64,000 nucleotides of DNA from an uncultured Bacillota bacterium (GTDB lineage: Bacteria > Bacillota > Clostridia > Lachnospirales > Lachnospiraceae), in assembly GCA_958352855.1 (NCBI GenBank), contig CATWQE010000001.1, positions 186,001-250,000 on the forward strand, written 5' to 3'. The position numbers and the translations under genes were made by a program. Shown here in pieces: positions 15,501-23,669 of the stretch. Below the pieces are notes generated by a model. That model saw only the letters and a program-made list of their open reading frames with translations. It was not told the origin of the DNA and did no database searches. Every line of letters starts with the position of its first letter. Position 1 is the first letter of the stretch.

Positions 15501-18500
15501 TTATTCTACGCTCTTTAAAGATTCCACCATATCAATTTTCTTTAATTTAAAATACATCACCACATTTACAAAAACAGAAAATCCAAAGGTCAGCAGCGCG
15601 CTGTATACAAAGCTGATATTTTCTATAATTCTGGTAAACATCACACTGTCAATCTCTACTGTGGCAATTACATAGCGGTGAAGCAGGCTTCCAAGCAGTA
15701 CTCCGGCAACCGTTCCAATCAGAGTCAGCAGGATATTCTCACGATATACATATGCGGATACCTCATTATCATAAAAGCCAAGCACTTTAATGGTAGCCAG
15801 CTCCCTCTTTCGCTCTGTAATATTAATATTATTCAGATTATAAAGCACTACAAAAGCCAGCAGACCCGCCGAAATAATCAGCACCACAATGACAATATCC
15901 AGACTTTCCAGCATCTCATCCAAACGTTCCTCCATGTTATAAGTATAAGATACGTTCAAAGCCGCCCGTTTCTCCAGAATATTCTGTCCTATTGTTCCCA
16001 GCTTCTCTTCATCCAGGTCCTTCATCTTAAAATAAATATTGTTCTCTTCTACAGGCTTTCCATAAATCTCTTCATAAAGTTCAGGAGAAAGATACAAATA
16101 ATGTTCCATATAGTTTTCGCAAATATTGGTAATGGTAATCTCCGTAAATTCTCCATCCTGGCTTTCCACAGACAGCTTGTCACCCTTTTCAATTCCCAGC
16201 GCCTTGGCTGCCTTTTCTGTCAGAATGGCATCCTTTTCACCCAATTCATACGTTTCGTGGGTTCTTCTGTCTCTATAAACCAGAAACTCCTTATTTTTCT
16301 CTAAATCAAGAGGCGCATAGAGATAGACTTCTTTACTCTCATTTCCTCTTTTTACATTGGTTTTCTTTAAATACCCCTGGGAAACAGCAGAAATCTCCTT
16401 TTCTTCTTCCAGATATGCCTCAAGGTCTTTCCTGTCTTCCTCATCTGCGTCTGTATTCAAAATAATCATGCCATCATAAAGCTGTAGCTCCTCATACTGC
16501 AAGGTTCCAATGGAAAAAATAGAATCTCTCAGACCAAATCCCACAATCATCAAAGCCATACAACCTCCGATTCCAAAAACTGTCATGAAGAACCGCTTTT
16601 TATAACGAATCAGATTCCGAATCGTCGATTTCCAGATAAAGCCCAGACGTTTCCACAGGAAAGGCAGATACTCCAGAAATACTCTTTTTCCCTGCTTTGG
16701 CGCAGGAGGGCGCATAAGAACCGCCGGCTGTGCAGCCAGTTCCTTATAACATGCCAGCAAGGTTGCCAGTCCGGTACACAGTACTGCTGCCACAGTAGCC
16801 AGAATTCCATACTCCATGTTATAGGGAATCACCACATCCGGTACATGAGTATACATAATCTTATAGGCTGTAATAATAATATACGGAAATATCTTTTCTC
16901 CAAAAAGCACTCCAAAAATGCTGCCGCCAATGGTTGCAGTCATAGCGTAATTCAGATACTTTCCTGCTATGCTCATTTTTCCATATCCCAGGGCCTTCAG
17001 CGTACCGATTTCTGTCCGCTGTTCCTCCACCATGCGGGTCATAGTTGTAAGGCTGATAAGAGCTGCCACAATAAAGAACAAAATAGGAAATACTTCTCCA
17101 ATAGCGCGCATACGGTCAGCATTATCTCCATATCCGGCATAATCCGTAGTGATACTGCGGTCATTTACATACCATTTTGCATCTTCAATATCTTCTATTT
17201 TCTGTTTGGCATCCTTGATTTCGTTTTCTCCATCCTGGATTTCCTGCTCCGCTTCTGCCTTGCCTTCCTCATATTCCTTTCTGGCATCCTCTAATTTCTT
17301 CTCATTTTCCGCAATCTCTGCCTCTCCCTTTTCAAGCTCCTGCTCTCCTGCATGGATTTTGCTCCATCCACTGTCAATCTCCTGCTGCCCCCTGGCTGCC
17401 TGCTGTTTTGCCTCTGCAAGCCGGGCTTCTCCAGATGCAATCTGATTTTTTGCGTCCTGCAGTTGCGCCTTTGCCTCATCTAACTGGGGCTTCTGCTCTT
17501 CCAACTGTCCTCTGGCTGCTTCCAAAGCCTTCCGGCTCTCTTCAATTTCCGGCTTCTGGGCATCTAATTGTGCTTTTTGTTCCTTTAAAGCTGCCAGTTG
17601 AGCCTCTGCCTGAGGCTTCTGCTGTTCAAAAAACTGCTTTTCCTGTTCCTCTAAGGCTGCTTTTGCCTGAGCAAGCACCTGCTCCTGTTGGGAAATCTGT
17701 GTTTTAGCAATCTCAATCTGGCTTATAAGCGCCTGCTTCTCCTCTTCTGAAAGTCCTTCCTGCTTTAGCTGTTCCTCCATTCCTGCAACCTGTCCTCTGG
17801 CCGCTTCCAGCGCTGCCACGCCTTGCTCATACTGTCCTCTGGCCGTTTCCAGAGCCTGGGTACCCTGTGCAATCCCCTGCTCTATCTGCATGATTCCTTC
17901 CTCCAGGCTTGCGTAGCCTGTATCAAACCTGGAAAGCTCTGCTTCACCGGCTTCTATTTTTGCCAGCGCCGCCTCATATTCCTGTTCTTTTTGCTGAAGC
18001 AGCGCCTCCTGAGTCTGAAGCTCCTGTTTTCCCTGGTTTAATTTTTGTTCCTCTGCATGAATCTGTGCATATGCCCCATCTACCTGCTTCTGGCTGGAAT
18101 ATAATTGATTCCTTCCTTCTTCCAGTTCCTGTTTCCCTGCTGCCAGCTCTGCCTTCCCATCTGCCAGAGCCTGTTCTCCATCCTCAATCTGCTTCCATGC
18201 ATCCGAAAGCTCCTGTTCTGCCCTGGCTTTTCCATCCGCCAGTTCCTGCTCTGCCTTCTTAAGCTCTTCCCCTGCTTCCTCTCTGATGGAATCAGCCCTT
18301 AATTTTCCCTGATAATCTCCAATATCTTCAATATTCTTTAAAACCTTTTCCACCTTTTTATCATATTCCGGTGTAAAAGCGGTAAGCTCTTTGGCTCCCT
18401 TTGCAGTTACATAGCACTCTGTATATACCTCCAGAGAAAAATCCTCCGGCAATATAGTCAGAAATCCACTGACTTCCCCATTTCCAATATTACTGCTGCC

Positions 18501-19052
18501 GCGCTCAAAGGAAATATAAGAAACACTGCTTCCCAGACCTGTAATCTCATAAGTATCTGTCCGCAGCGTATCCGTAAGAGGGTCTCTGGTTCCGCTTAAC
18601 AGCGTAATGGAATCCCCGACTTTAAGCCCTGCAGAGGCTGCAAAGTCCTGATCCATCAGACACTCGCCCGGCTTCTCTGGTATTCTTCCTTCCTCTGCCT
18701 TATAATTATTCATGCTATCTAAAACAGAAGATACATGAAGAATTTTCTGGTTTCCCTGGACATCCACCAGCATATCTGCCGAATATCCCGGTTCTGCCTT
18801 TTCTACCCCTTCCACCTGTTCAATGGCAGTCACATCTTCCTCTGTAATGCCAAGAGTGCCCATAACCTGAATATCCATAAAGTCATTCCGGTCAAAATAA
18901 GCATCTGCAGAATATCTCATGTCCGGCTCTGCGGACCGAATTCCTGAGAAAAAGGCTACTCCCATAGCCACAATAAAGAAAATAGACAAAAATCTTCCCA
19001 GGCTTTTCCTGATTTCCATGTAAAAGTTTTTTCTTAATGCTCTTTTTTTCAT
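15501..19052 (-). CDS. Giant FtsX-family ABC permease with long coiled coil
   Basis: A protein of about 1183 residues. It has one N-terminal transmembrane helix (about 20-40), a MacB-like periplasmic/core domain (about 45-250), then a very long Gln/Glu/Ala/Lys-rich coiled coil (about 260-635, with repeats such as AKAQLQDAKNQIASGEARL). Two FtsX permease modules follow, around 660-800 and 1060-1180, with a second extracellular domain between. The frame opens at TTG 19073, but ATG at 19052 is 10 bases after the ATPase stop and is preferred. The partner ATPase and a TetR regulator are immediately upstream. Substrate is unknown; export or extracytoplasmic mechanotransmission are both possible. Confidence 0.85.
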   Translation of the reverse strand: MKKRALRKNFYMEIRKSLGRFLSIFFIVAMGVAFFSGIRSAEPDMRYSADAYFDRNDFMDIQVMGTLGITEEDVTAIEQVEGVEKAEPGYSADMLVDVQGNQKILHVSSVLDSMNNYKAEEGRIPEKPGECLMDQDFAASAGLKVGDSITLLSGTRDPLTDTLRTDTYEITGLGSSVSYISFERGSSNIGNGEVSGFLTILPEDFSLEVYTECYVTAKGAKELTAFTPEYDKKVEKVLKNIEDIGDYQGKLRADSIREEAGEELKKAEQELADGKARAEQELSDAWKQIEDGEQALADGKAELAAGKQELEEGRNQLYSSQKQVDGAYAQIHAEEQKLNQGKQELQTQEALLQQKEQEYEAALAKIEAGEAELSRFDTGYASLEEGIMQIEQGIAQGTQALETARGQYEQGVAALEAARGQVAGMEEQLKQEGLSEEEKQALISQIEIAKTQISQQEQVLAQAKAALEEQEKQFFEQQKPQAEAQLAALKEQKAQLDAQKPEIEESRKALEAARGQLEEQKPQLDEAKAQLQDAKNQIASGEARLAEAKQQAARGQQEIDSGWSKIHAGEQELEKGEAEIAENEKKLEDARKEYEEGKAEAEQEIQDGENEIKDAKQKIEDIEDAKWYVNDRSITTDYAGYGDNADRMRAIGEVFPILFFIVAALISLTTMTRMVEEQRTEIGTLKALGYGKMSIAGKYLNYAMTATIGGSIFGVLFGEKIFPYIIITAYKIMYTHVPDVVIPYNMEYGILATVAAVLCTGLATLLACYKELAAQPAVLMRPPAPKQGKRVFLEYLPFLWKRLGFIWKSTIRNLIRYKKRFFMTVFGIGGCMALMIVGFGLRDSIFSIGTLQYEELQLYDGMIILNTDADEEDRKDLEAYLEEEKEISAVSQGYLKKTNVKRGNESKEVYLYAPLDLEKNKEFLVYRDRRTHETYELGEKDAILTEKAAKALGIEKGDKLSVESQDGEFTEITITNICENYMEHYLYLSPELYEEIYGKPVEENNIYFKMKDLDEEKLGTIGQNILEKRAALNVSYTYNMEERLDEMLESLDIVIVVLIISAGLLAFVVLYNLNNINITERKRELATIKVLGFYDNEVSAYVYRENILLTLIGTVAGVLLGSLLHRYVIATVEIDSVMFTRIIENISFVYSALLTFGFSVFVNVVMYFKLKKIDMVESLKSVE

Positions 19053-19062
19053 ATCCACACAC

Positions 19063-19788
19063 CTACCATTCAATGGTCTCTACCGGAACCGGGTGTTCAT
19101 TCATTTCCATGGCGGAAACTTTACCATTTTTAATATGTATCACCCTATCCGCCATAGGCGCAATGGCTGAGTTGTGCGTAATAACAATGACAGTCATTCC
19201 CTTTTCCCGGCAGGTATCCTGTAAAAGCTTTAGAATGGCTTTTCCCGTATTATAATCCAGGGCGCCTGTTGGCTCATCGCACAAAAGCAGCTTTGGATTC
19301 TTGGCTAAAGCCCTGGCTATGGACACTCTTTGCTGCTCACCTCCGGAAAGCTGTGCCGGAAAGTTATTCAATCTCTCTCCAAGTCCCACATCTTCCAGAA
19401 CAGTTCTGGCATCCAGCGGGTTCTTGCAAATCTGAAGCGCCAGCTCTACATTTTCCAGCGCTGTAAGATTGGGAATCAGATTATAAAACTGAAACACAAA
19501 CCCAATATCATCTCTGCGGTAGCCAATAAGCTTCTTGGGACTGTATTTGGCAATGTCATTCTTATCCACCAGTACACTTCCAGAAGTAGCAGTATCCATT
19601 CCTCCCAGGATATTTAAAACCGTAGTTTTTCCAGCTCCACTTGGTCCCACAATAACTACAAATTCCCCTTTTGCAATGGAAAAATCAATGCCATCTACAG
19701 CTCTGATTTCTACCTCTCCCATTTTGTATACTTTTGTCACATGTTCCAGCTTCACAAAGTCCTCTGTACATATTTTCGTATTTTCCAT
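19063..19788 (-). CDS. ABC transporter ATPase, MacB/LolD-like
   Basis: A 241-residue ATPase with Walker A GPSGAGKT (48-55), Q-loop in GFVFQFYNLIP, signature LSGGEQQR, Walker B LLLCDEPTGALD and H-loop ITHN. It lies between the TetR regulator (32-base gap) and the giant permease (10-base gap) and is surely its energy-coupling partner. MacB-type ATPases of this class usually power mechanotransmission, not classical substrate translocation. Confidence 0.92.
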   Translation of the reverse strand: MENTKICTEDFVKLEHVTKVYKMGEVEIRAVDGIDFSIAKGEFVVIVGPSGAGKTTVLNILGGMDTATSGSVLVDKNDIAKYSPKKLIGYRRDDIGFVFQFYNLIPNLTALENVELALQICKNPLDARTVLEDVGLGERLNNFPAQLSGGEQQRVSIARALAKNPKLLLCDEPTGALDYNTGKAILKLLQDTCREKGMTVIVITHNSAIAPMADRVIHIKNGKVSAMEMNEHPVPVETIEW

Positions 19789-19820
19789 TCCTCTGTTCCT
19801 CCAACCCGTAGCTTCTTCCC

Positions 19821-20402
19821 TTATTTTGCCGGGACAATTCCCTGAATTCCCTGAAGCAGTAATTTCCCTGTAATCTCAGCAACCTGTTTCGGCGGCTCCT
19901 GAAATTCATGCTCCATCCAATAACGGATTACTCCCAACGCACCTGCAGTACAGTAATAAAACTGTGCCTGAAACTCAAAAGAATCTCTGTTTATTTCCAC
20001 TGGAAAGTTTTGCAGATATTTCTCAAAAACAGACTCCAAAAGCATTTTGCCATTGGAAACCTTCCCCCTCCCCTTCATCATAAGCACACATTTCTCCCGC
20101 TCCTGATAAAGATACTGAAATACCTCCTGCAGCAAAGTACCCACATGTGTTAAAAGTTCCTGGTCCGTAAACTGCTCTGCCATATTTTTAACCACACTGC
20201 ACATGGTTTCTTCCACTTCAGCTAAGACAGAATCCACATCTGCATAATGAAGATAAAAAGTATTTCTATGAATATGGGCAGCCTCCGTCAGTTCCCGTAT
20301 GGATATTTCGTTTAATTCCTTTTCCTTTGAAAGTGCAATCAAAGCATTTAAAATATTTGCTTTGGTTTTTTCTATCCGTTTATCTGTTGTCTCTTTTTCC
20401 AT
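19821..20402 (-). CDS. TetR/AcrR family transcriptional regulator
   Basis: A 193-residue one-component repressor. The N-terminal helix-turn-helix spans about residues 16-53, with the family signature RELTEAAHIHRNTFYLHY. The remaining helical domain would bind a ligand. It is the first gene of the TetR-ATPase-permease operon. Its promoter overlaps a 43-bp palindromic region (20427-20469) that is the obvious autoregulatory operator. Inducer unknown. Confidence 0.9.
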   Translation of the reverse strand: MEKETTDKRIEKTKANILNALIALSKEKELNEISIRELTEAAHIHRNTFYLHYADVDSVLAEVEETMCSVVKNMAEQFTDQELLTHVGTLLQEVFQYLYQEREKCVLMMKGRGKVSNGKMLLESVFEKYLQNFPVEINRDSFEFQAQFYYCTAGALGVIRYWMEHEFQEPPKQVAEITGKLLLQGIQGIVPAK

Positions 20403-20426
20403 TTTTCATTTCCCCATGTAAAACTA

Positions 20427-20469
20427 TGCATCTGCACATTATCTAAGATAATTTTAATGTGCAGATGCA
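20427..20469. promoter_or_regulatory. Palindromic TetR operator
   Basis: Two perfect 15-bp arms, TGCATCTGCACATTA (20427-20441) and its reverse complement TAATGTGCAGATGCA (20455-20469). A smaller inner dyad (ATTATC-TAA-GATAAT) sits at the left arm junction. It covers the -10 region and spacer of the tetR promoter, so bound regulator would block transcription. Confidence 0.75.
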
Positions 20470-20480
20470 CAAAATGTCAA
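20451..20480 (-). promoter_or_regulatory. Promoter of the tetR-ABC operon
   Basis: Minus-strand TTGACA (20475-20480), 18 bases, TAAAAT (20451-20456). It is overlapped by the operator at 20427-20469. Confidence 0.7.
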
Positions 20481-20514
20481 TAAAATAAATATAAAATTTT
20501 TATTGACATTTTGT
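20469..20514. repeat. 17-bp inverted repeat formed by two divergent -35 regions
   Basis: ACAAAATGTCAATAAAA (20469-20485) is repeated exactly in reverse complement at 20498-20514, with a 12-base AT-only spacer. Each arm contains a TTGACATTTTGT block, so the tetR and tRNA promoters diverge from one symmetrical element. Confidence 0.8.
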
Positions 20515-20531
20515 ATCTCATTCTATATAAT
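20503..20531 (+). promoter_or_regulatory. Consensus promoter of tRNA-Pro
   Basis: Perfect TTGACA (20503-20508), 17-base spacer, perfect TATAAT (20526-20531). The mature tRNA begins about 16 bases downstream. Confidence 0.85.
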
Positions 20532-20547
20532 GAAATTTGTTGAACAG

Positions 20548-20621
20548 CGAAGCGTGGCTCAGTTTGGTAGAGCGCTGCGTTCGGGACGCAGAGGTCGCGT
20601 GTTCGAATCACGTCGCTTCGA
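20548..20621 (+). tRNA. tRNA-Pro (anticodon CGG)
   Basis: A 74-base cloverleaf. The acceptor arms CGAAGCG (20548-20554) and CGCTTCG (20614-20620) pair fully, with discriminator A. The anticodon stem CTGCG/CGCAG encloses loop TTCGGGA, giving anticodon CGG for codon CCG. The T arm carries GTTCGAATC. CCA is not encoded. A consensus promoter precedes it and a hairpin terminator follows. Confidence 0.93.
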
Positions 20622-20636
20622 TTGGACTTGAAAAGT

Positions 20637-20683
20637 GCCGGAAAGCCTTATTTTATAGGGTTTTTCGGCTTCTTTCATTTTTT
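20637..20683 (+). terminator. Terminator of the tRNA-Pro transcript
   Basis: GCCGGAAAGCC (20637-20647) pairs, with G-U pairs, to GGGTTTTTCGGC (20658-20669) around an AT-rich loop. A T-rich tail including TTTTTT follows. Confidence 0.6.
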
Positions 20684-20717
20684 GCGGAATAACGTGAAAA
20701 GATGTGATTTTAGAGCT

Positions 20718-20739
20718 GTACACAAAACCGTACACAAAA
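20718..20739 (+). repeat. Tandem direct repeat GTACACAAAA
   Basis: GTACACAAAA occurs at 20718-20727 and again at 20730-20739, spaced 12 bases start to start, about 100 bases downstream of the tRNA 3' end. The meaning is unknown. It resembles integrase arm-site repeats, but no integrase is nearby. Confidence 0.5.
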
Positions 20740-20764
20740 TGCTTCAAAAGAAAGGAGTCATTCC

Positions 20765-22150
20765 ATGGAACAATTACCGTCAGCCTTTTTAACCCGCATG
20801 AAGGATATGCTGGGAGAAGAATATCCTGCCTTTTTAAACAGCTACGATTCCCCACGTAAATTCGGTCTCAGAGTCAATACCTTGAAACTTTCATCCCAGG
20901 AATTTGCTGAGATTGCTCCATTTCAACTTACTCCCATCCCCTGGGTTTCCAACGGATTTTTTTATGGGAAAGAAGACCGTCCCTCCAGACATCCTTTTTA
21001 TCCTGCCGGGCTGTATTATCTCCAGGAGCCCAGCGCCATGACGCCGGCCAGCCGGCTTGACATCACCCCTGGCGAATATGTTCTGGATTTATGCGCCGCC
21101 CCGGGAGGAAAAGCCACTGAGCTTGCCGCCAGACTTCAGGGGAAAGGACTTCTCGTAGCCAATGAAATCAGCGCTTCCCGGGCAAAAGCCCTGCTTCGCA
21201 ATCTGGAACTTTCGGGAGTAACAAACGCTCTGGTTACCAATGAAACACCAAAACGTCTGGCTGGGTATTTCCCGGAGTTTTTCCACAAGATTCTGGTAGA
21301 CGCTCCCTGCTCCGGTGAAGGAATGTTTCGCAAAGACCCTGATGTAGCTAAAACCTGGGACGAAGAACGCCCGCCTTATTTTGGAAAATTGCAGCAGGAA
21401 ATTATTCAACACGCTATTTCCATGCTAAAACCGGGAGGGCTGCTTATGTATTCCACCTGCACCTTCTCTCCCGACGAAAATGAAGGATTAATTTCCTATG
21501 TTCTGGAACAATTTCCTGAGATGGAATTACTGGACATGGAGGATTACCCTGGCTTCACCCCAGGAAATCCCCAATGGGGAAATGGGGATACGCGCCTTTT
21601 GAAAACCCGCCGCATTTTCCCTCATCATATGGACGGAGAAGGACATTTTCTGGCGCTTCTCAGAAAAAAGGGGACACTGGAATCTGCGCCTTTTACCCAA
21701 ATACCCTGTACCTTAAAAAAAGAAGAAAAGAAATTAGTAGAGGAATTTTTTGCATCTCTCTCTATACCTGTAGACTGGAATGGCATCGAAGCGCGTAACG
21801 GTTTTGTTTACCGCCTTCCTTCTGCCTCCACAGGTTCTTTAAAAGGATTAAAATTTCTCCGCTACGGTCTCTTTCTTGGTGAACTAAAGAAAAACCGCTT
21901 TGAGCCAAGCCAGTCTCTTGCCATGGCTCTAAAGGATGTCCCTCAGACTTCTAAAATCAGCCTAAACCCTCAGGACTCCCGGCTGACTGCATATTTACGG
22001 GGTGAAACCTTCTCCCTGGAAGAAAGCGAATGTCCTTCCCCAAAAGGCTGGAAACTTATATGTGCAGAAGGCTTCCCTGTCGGCTGGGGAAAAGTAGTGG
22101 GAAACACTGTGAAAAACAAATATCCCTCCGGCTGGCGTCAAAACTGCTAA
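20765..22150 (+). CDS. rsmF: RsmB/RsmF (NOL1/NOP2/Sun) family rRNA m5C methyltransferase
   Basis: A 461-residue SAM-dependent RNA cytosine-C5 methyltransferase. The SAM-binding motif is LDLCAAPGGKATEL (about 107-120), motif IV is DAPCSGEG with Cys182, and motif VI is STCTFSPDENE with the catalytic Cys232. The C-terminal third looks like the RsmF-type accessory and PUA-like domain, matching a 16S rRNA methyltransferase of the YebU/RsmF group. The exact target base is inferred from family. AAAGGAG precedes the ATG. The gene stands alone and ends at a strong hairpin. Confidence 0.88.
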   Translation: MEQLPSAFLTRMKDMLGEEYPAFLNSYDSPRKFGLRVNTLKLSSQEFAEIAPFQLTPIPWVSNGFFYGKEDRPSRHPFYPAGLYYLQEPSAMTPASRLDITPGEYVLDLCAAPGGKATELAARLQGKGLLVANEISASRAKALLRNLELSGVTNALVTNETPKRLAGYFPEFFHKILVDAPCSGEGMFRKDPDVAKTWDEERPPYFGKLQQEIIQHAISMLKPGGLLMYSTCTFSPDENEGLISYVLEQFPEMELLDMEDYPGFTPGNPQWGNGDTRLLKTRRIFPHHMDGEGHFLALLRKKGTLESAPFTQIPCTLKKEEKKLVEEFFASLSIPVDWNGIEARNGFVYRLPSASTGSLKGLKFLRYGLFLGELKKNRFEPSQSLAMALKDVPQTSKISLNPQDSRLTAYLRGETFSLEESECPSPKGWKLICAEGFPVGWGKVVGNTVKNKYPSGWRQNC

Positions 22151-22198
22151 AGAGAAAAGAGACTGTCACTTCATAGGACAGTCTCTTTTCTCTTTTCC
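22151..22198 (+). terminator. Strong terminator after rsmF
   Basis: A perfect 17-bp stem, 22151-22167 with 22177-22193, a 9-base loop, then TTTT. It lies between convergent rsmF and spoVG and may act in both directions, though the minus-side T-tract is weaker. Confidence 0.85.
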
Positions 22199-22200
22199 CC

Positions 22201-22485
22201 TTAGGATTCCGTTTCCTCCAACGGTTCCTCTGCTAATACCTGTTCATATTTCTCCAGGATAATATTTTGTATTCTTTCGCGGGTTGCAGAATTAATAGGG
22301 TGGGCAATATCTCTATATTCCCCGTCCGTTGCTTTGCGGCTTGGCATAGCAATAAATAAACCTTTTTCTCCCTCTATGACCTTGATATCATGAACCACAA
22401 ATTCCTCATCAATAGTAATAGAGACTACTGCCTTCATTTTTCCCTCTTTTGCTACGCATCTTACTCTTACATCTGTGATATTCAT
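22201..22485 (-). CDS. spoVG: SpoVG family RNA/DNA-binding regulator
   Basis: A 94-residue SpoVG protein with the family core MNITDVRVR, GLFIAMPSRK and DIAHPINSATRE. SpoVG binds RNA and DNA and influences sporulation, capsule and virulence genes in Firmicutes. The frame opens 6 codons earlier, but ATG at 22485 has a GGGGAAGG site 4-5 bases upstream and matches the family N-terminus. It follows glgD on the same strand by 68 bases, so readthrough is possible. The C-terminus is acidic (EEPLEETES). Confidence 0.95.
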   Translation of the reverse strand: MNITDVRVRCVAKEGKMKAVVSITIDEEFVVHDIKVIEGEKGLFIAMPSRKATDGEYRDIAHPINSATRERIQNIILEKYEQVLAEEPLEETES

Positions 22486-22553
22486 ACAACCTTCCCCTTT
22501 CATGCCTTTGTTGCCTTTACTGCCGCCTTATGCAGTGGTATTTTAAGCCTTTT

Positions 22554-23669
22554 TTACAGAACGTAACGTTCATTTTTTTCAATTACAATTTTAATGCCTT
22601 CCTCGCCGCAGAAATAAGAATTTGCCCGAATGGTATCTCTGCTTTCTACAATACAGTTTTCAATATGTGTATTATCTCCCAGATAGACATCATTTAAAAT
22701 AATGGAATTCTTGATAACACAATTATTTCCAACGAAAACCTTCTTAAAGAGTACAGAATTTTCTACCTGTCCGTTAATAATACATCCGCTGGAAATCAAA
22801 CTGTTTTTTACAACAGCGCCTGGATTGTACTTAGCCGGAGGCAGGTCATCAATTTTAGACTGCACTCCCGGATACTGGCGGAAGAAATAATCCCTGATTT
22901 CCGGCTTCAGGAAATCCATGTTTGTCTTATAATAAGATTCCACAGTAGAAATATTGCTCCAATATGTATTAATCTTATATCCGTAGATTCGTTTCAGGTT
23001 TTTATAACGGATTAAGATATCCTTTACGAAATCATGGCGGCCTTCCTGACCACACTTTTCAATTAATTCAATTAACTGGCGTCTTCTGATAACATAAATG
23101 CCGGTAGAAATGGTATTGGACTGAGCTACCATAGGTTTCTCGTCAAATTCCTCAATCCTGCAGTCCTCATTCATCTTCAGACATCCAAAGCGGGTAACAT
23201 CTTCCCCATGAACATCCGTACACACCACTGTAATATCTGCACGTTTTGCAATGTGGTACTCCAGCACCTTATTGTAATCCAGCTTGTACACACAATCACC
23301 GGAAGCAATTACTACATAAGGTTCATGACTGGATTTCAGAAAATTCAGGTTCTGATACATAGCGTCCGCAGTTCCCTGATACCAGAAGCTGTTATCCGGT
23401 GTAATAGTAGGTGTAAAGGTATAGAGTCCTCCCTGCTTCCTTCCGAAATCCCACCATTTAGAAGAACTTAAATGCTCATTTAAAGAACGGGCATTATATT
23501 GCGTAAATACAGCTACTTTCTGAATATGGGAGTTTGACATGTTGCTGAGTGCAAAATCAATGCTCCGGTAGCTTCCCGCTATGGGCATAGCCGCGATTGC
23601 TCTTTTCTGTGATAATTCTCTCATTTTATGGTTATTGCCGCCGGCAAGAATAATACCTATTGCTCTCAT
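22554..23669 (-). CDS. glgD: Glucose-1-phosphate adenylyltransferase subunit GlgD
   Basis: A 371-residue nucleotidyltransferase paralogue of GlgC. In Firmicutes it is the regulatory or low-activity partner in ADP-glucose pyrophosphorylase. The N-terminal fold has GIILAGGNNHKMRELS, a divergent version of the GlgC GGxGSRL loop, and the C-terminal half is a left-handed beta helix of hexapeptide repeats. Its ATG overlaps the glgC stop by 4 bases (ATGA), so the two subunits are translationally coupled. Confidence 0.93.
   Translation of the reverse strand: MRAIGIILAGGNNHKMRELSQKRAIAAMPIAGSYRSIDFALSNMSNSHIQKVAVFTQYNARSLNEHLSSSKWWDFGRKQGGLYTFTPTITPDNSFWYQGTADAMYQNLNFLKSSHEPYVVIASGDCVYKLDYNKVLEYHIAKRADITVVCTDVHGEDVTRFGCLKMNEDCRIEEFDEKPMVAQSNTISTGIYVIRRRQLIELIEKCGQEGRHDFVKDILIRYKNLKRIYGYKINTYWSNISTVESYYKTNMDFLKPEIRDYFFRQYPGVQSKIDDLPPAKYNPGAVVKNSLISSGCIINGQVENSVLFKKVFVGNNCVIKNSIILNDVYLGDNTHIENCIVESRDTIRANSYFCGEEGIKIVIEKNERYVL

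Noticed and set aside
17149..18302. Several plus-strand frames of 60-117 residues opposite the giant permease
   Set aside because: They are shadows of the biased coiled-coil codons; none has a ribosome-binding site or a plausible domain.
20559..20855. 98-residue minus-strand frame across tRNA-Pro containing RRDSNTRPLRPERSALPN
   Set aside because: This peptide is the familiar antisense translation of a tRNA gene, not a real protein.
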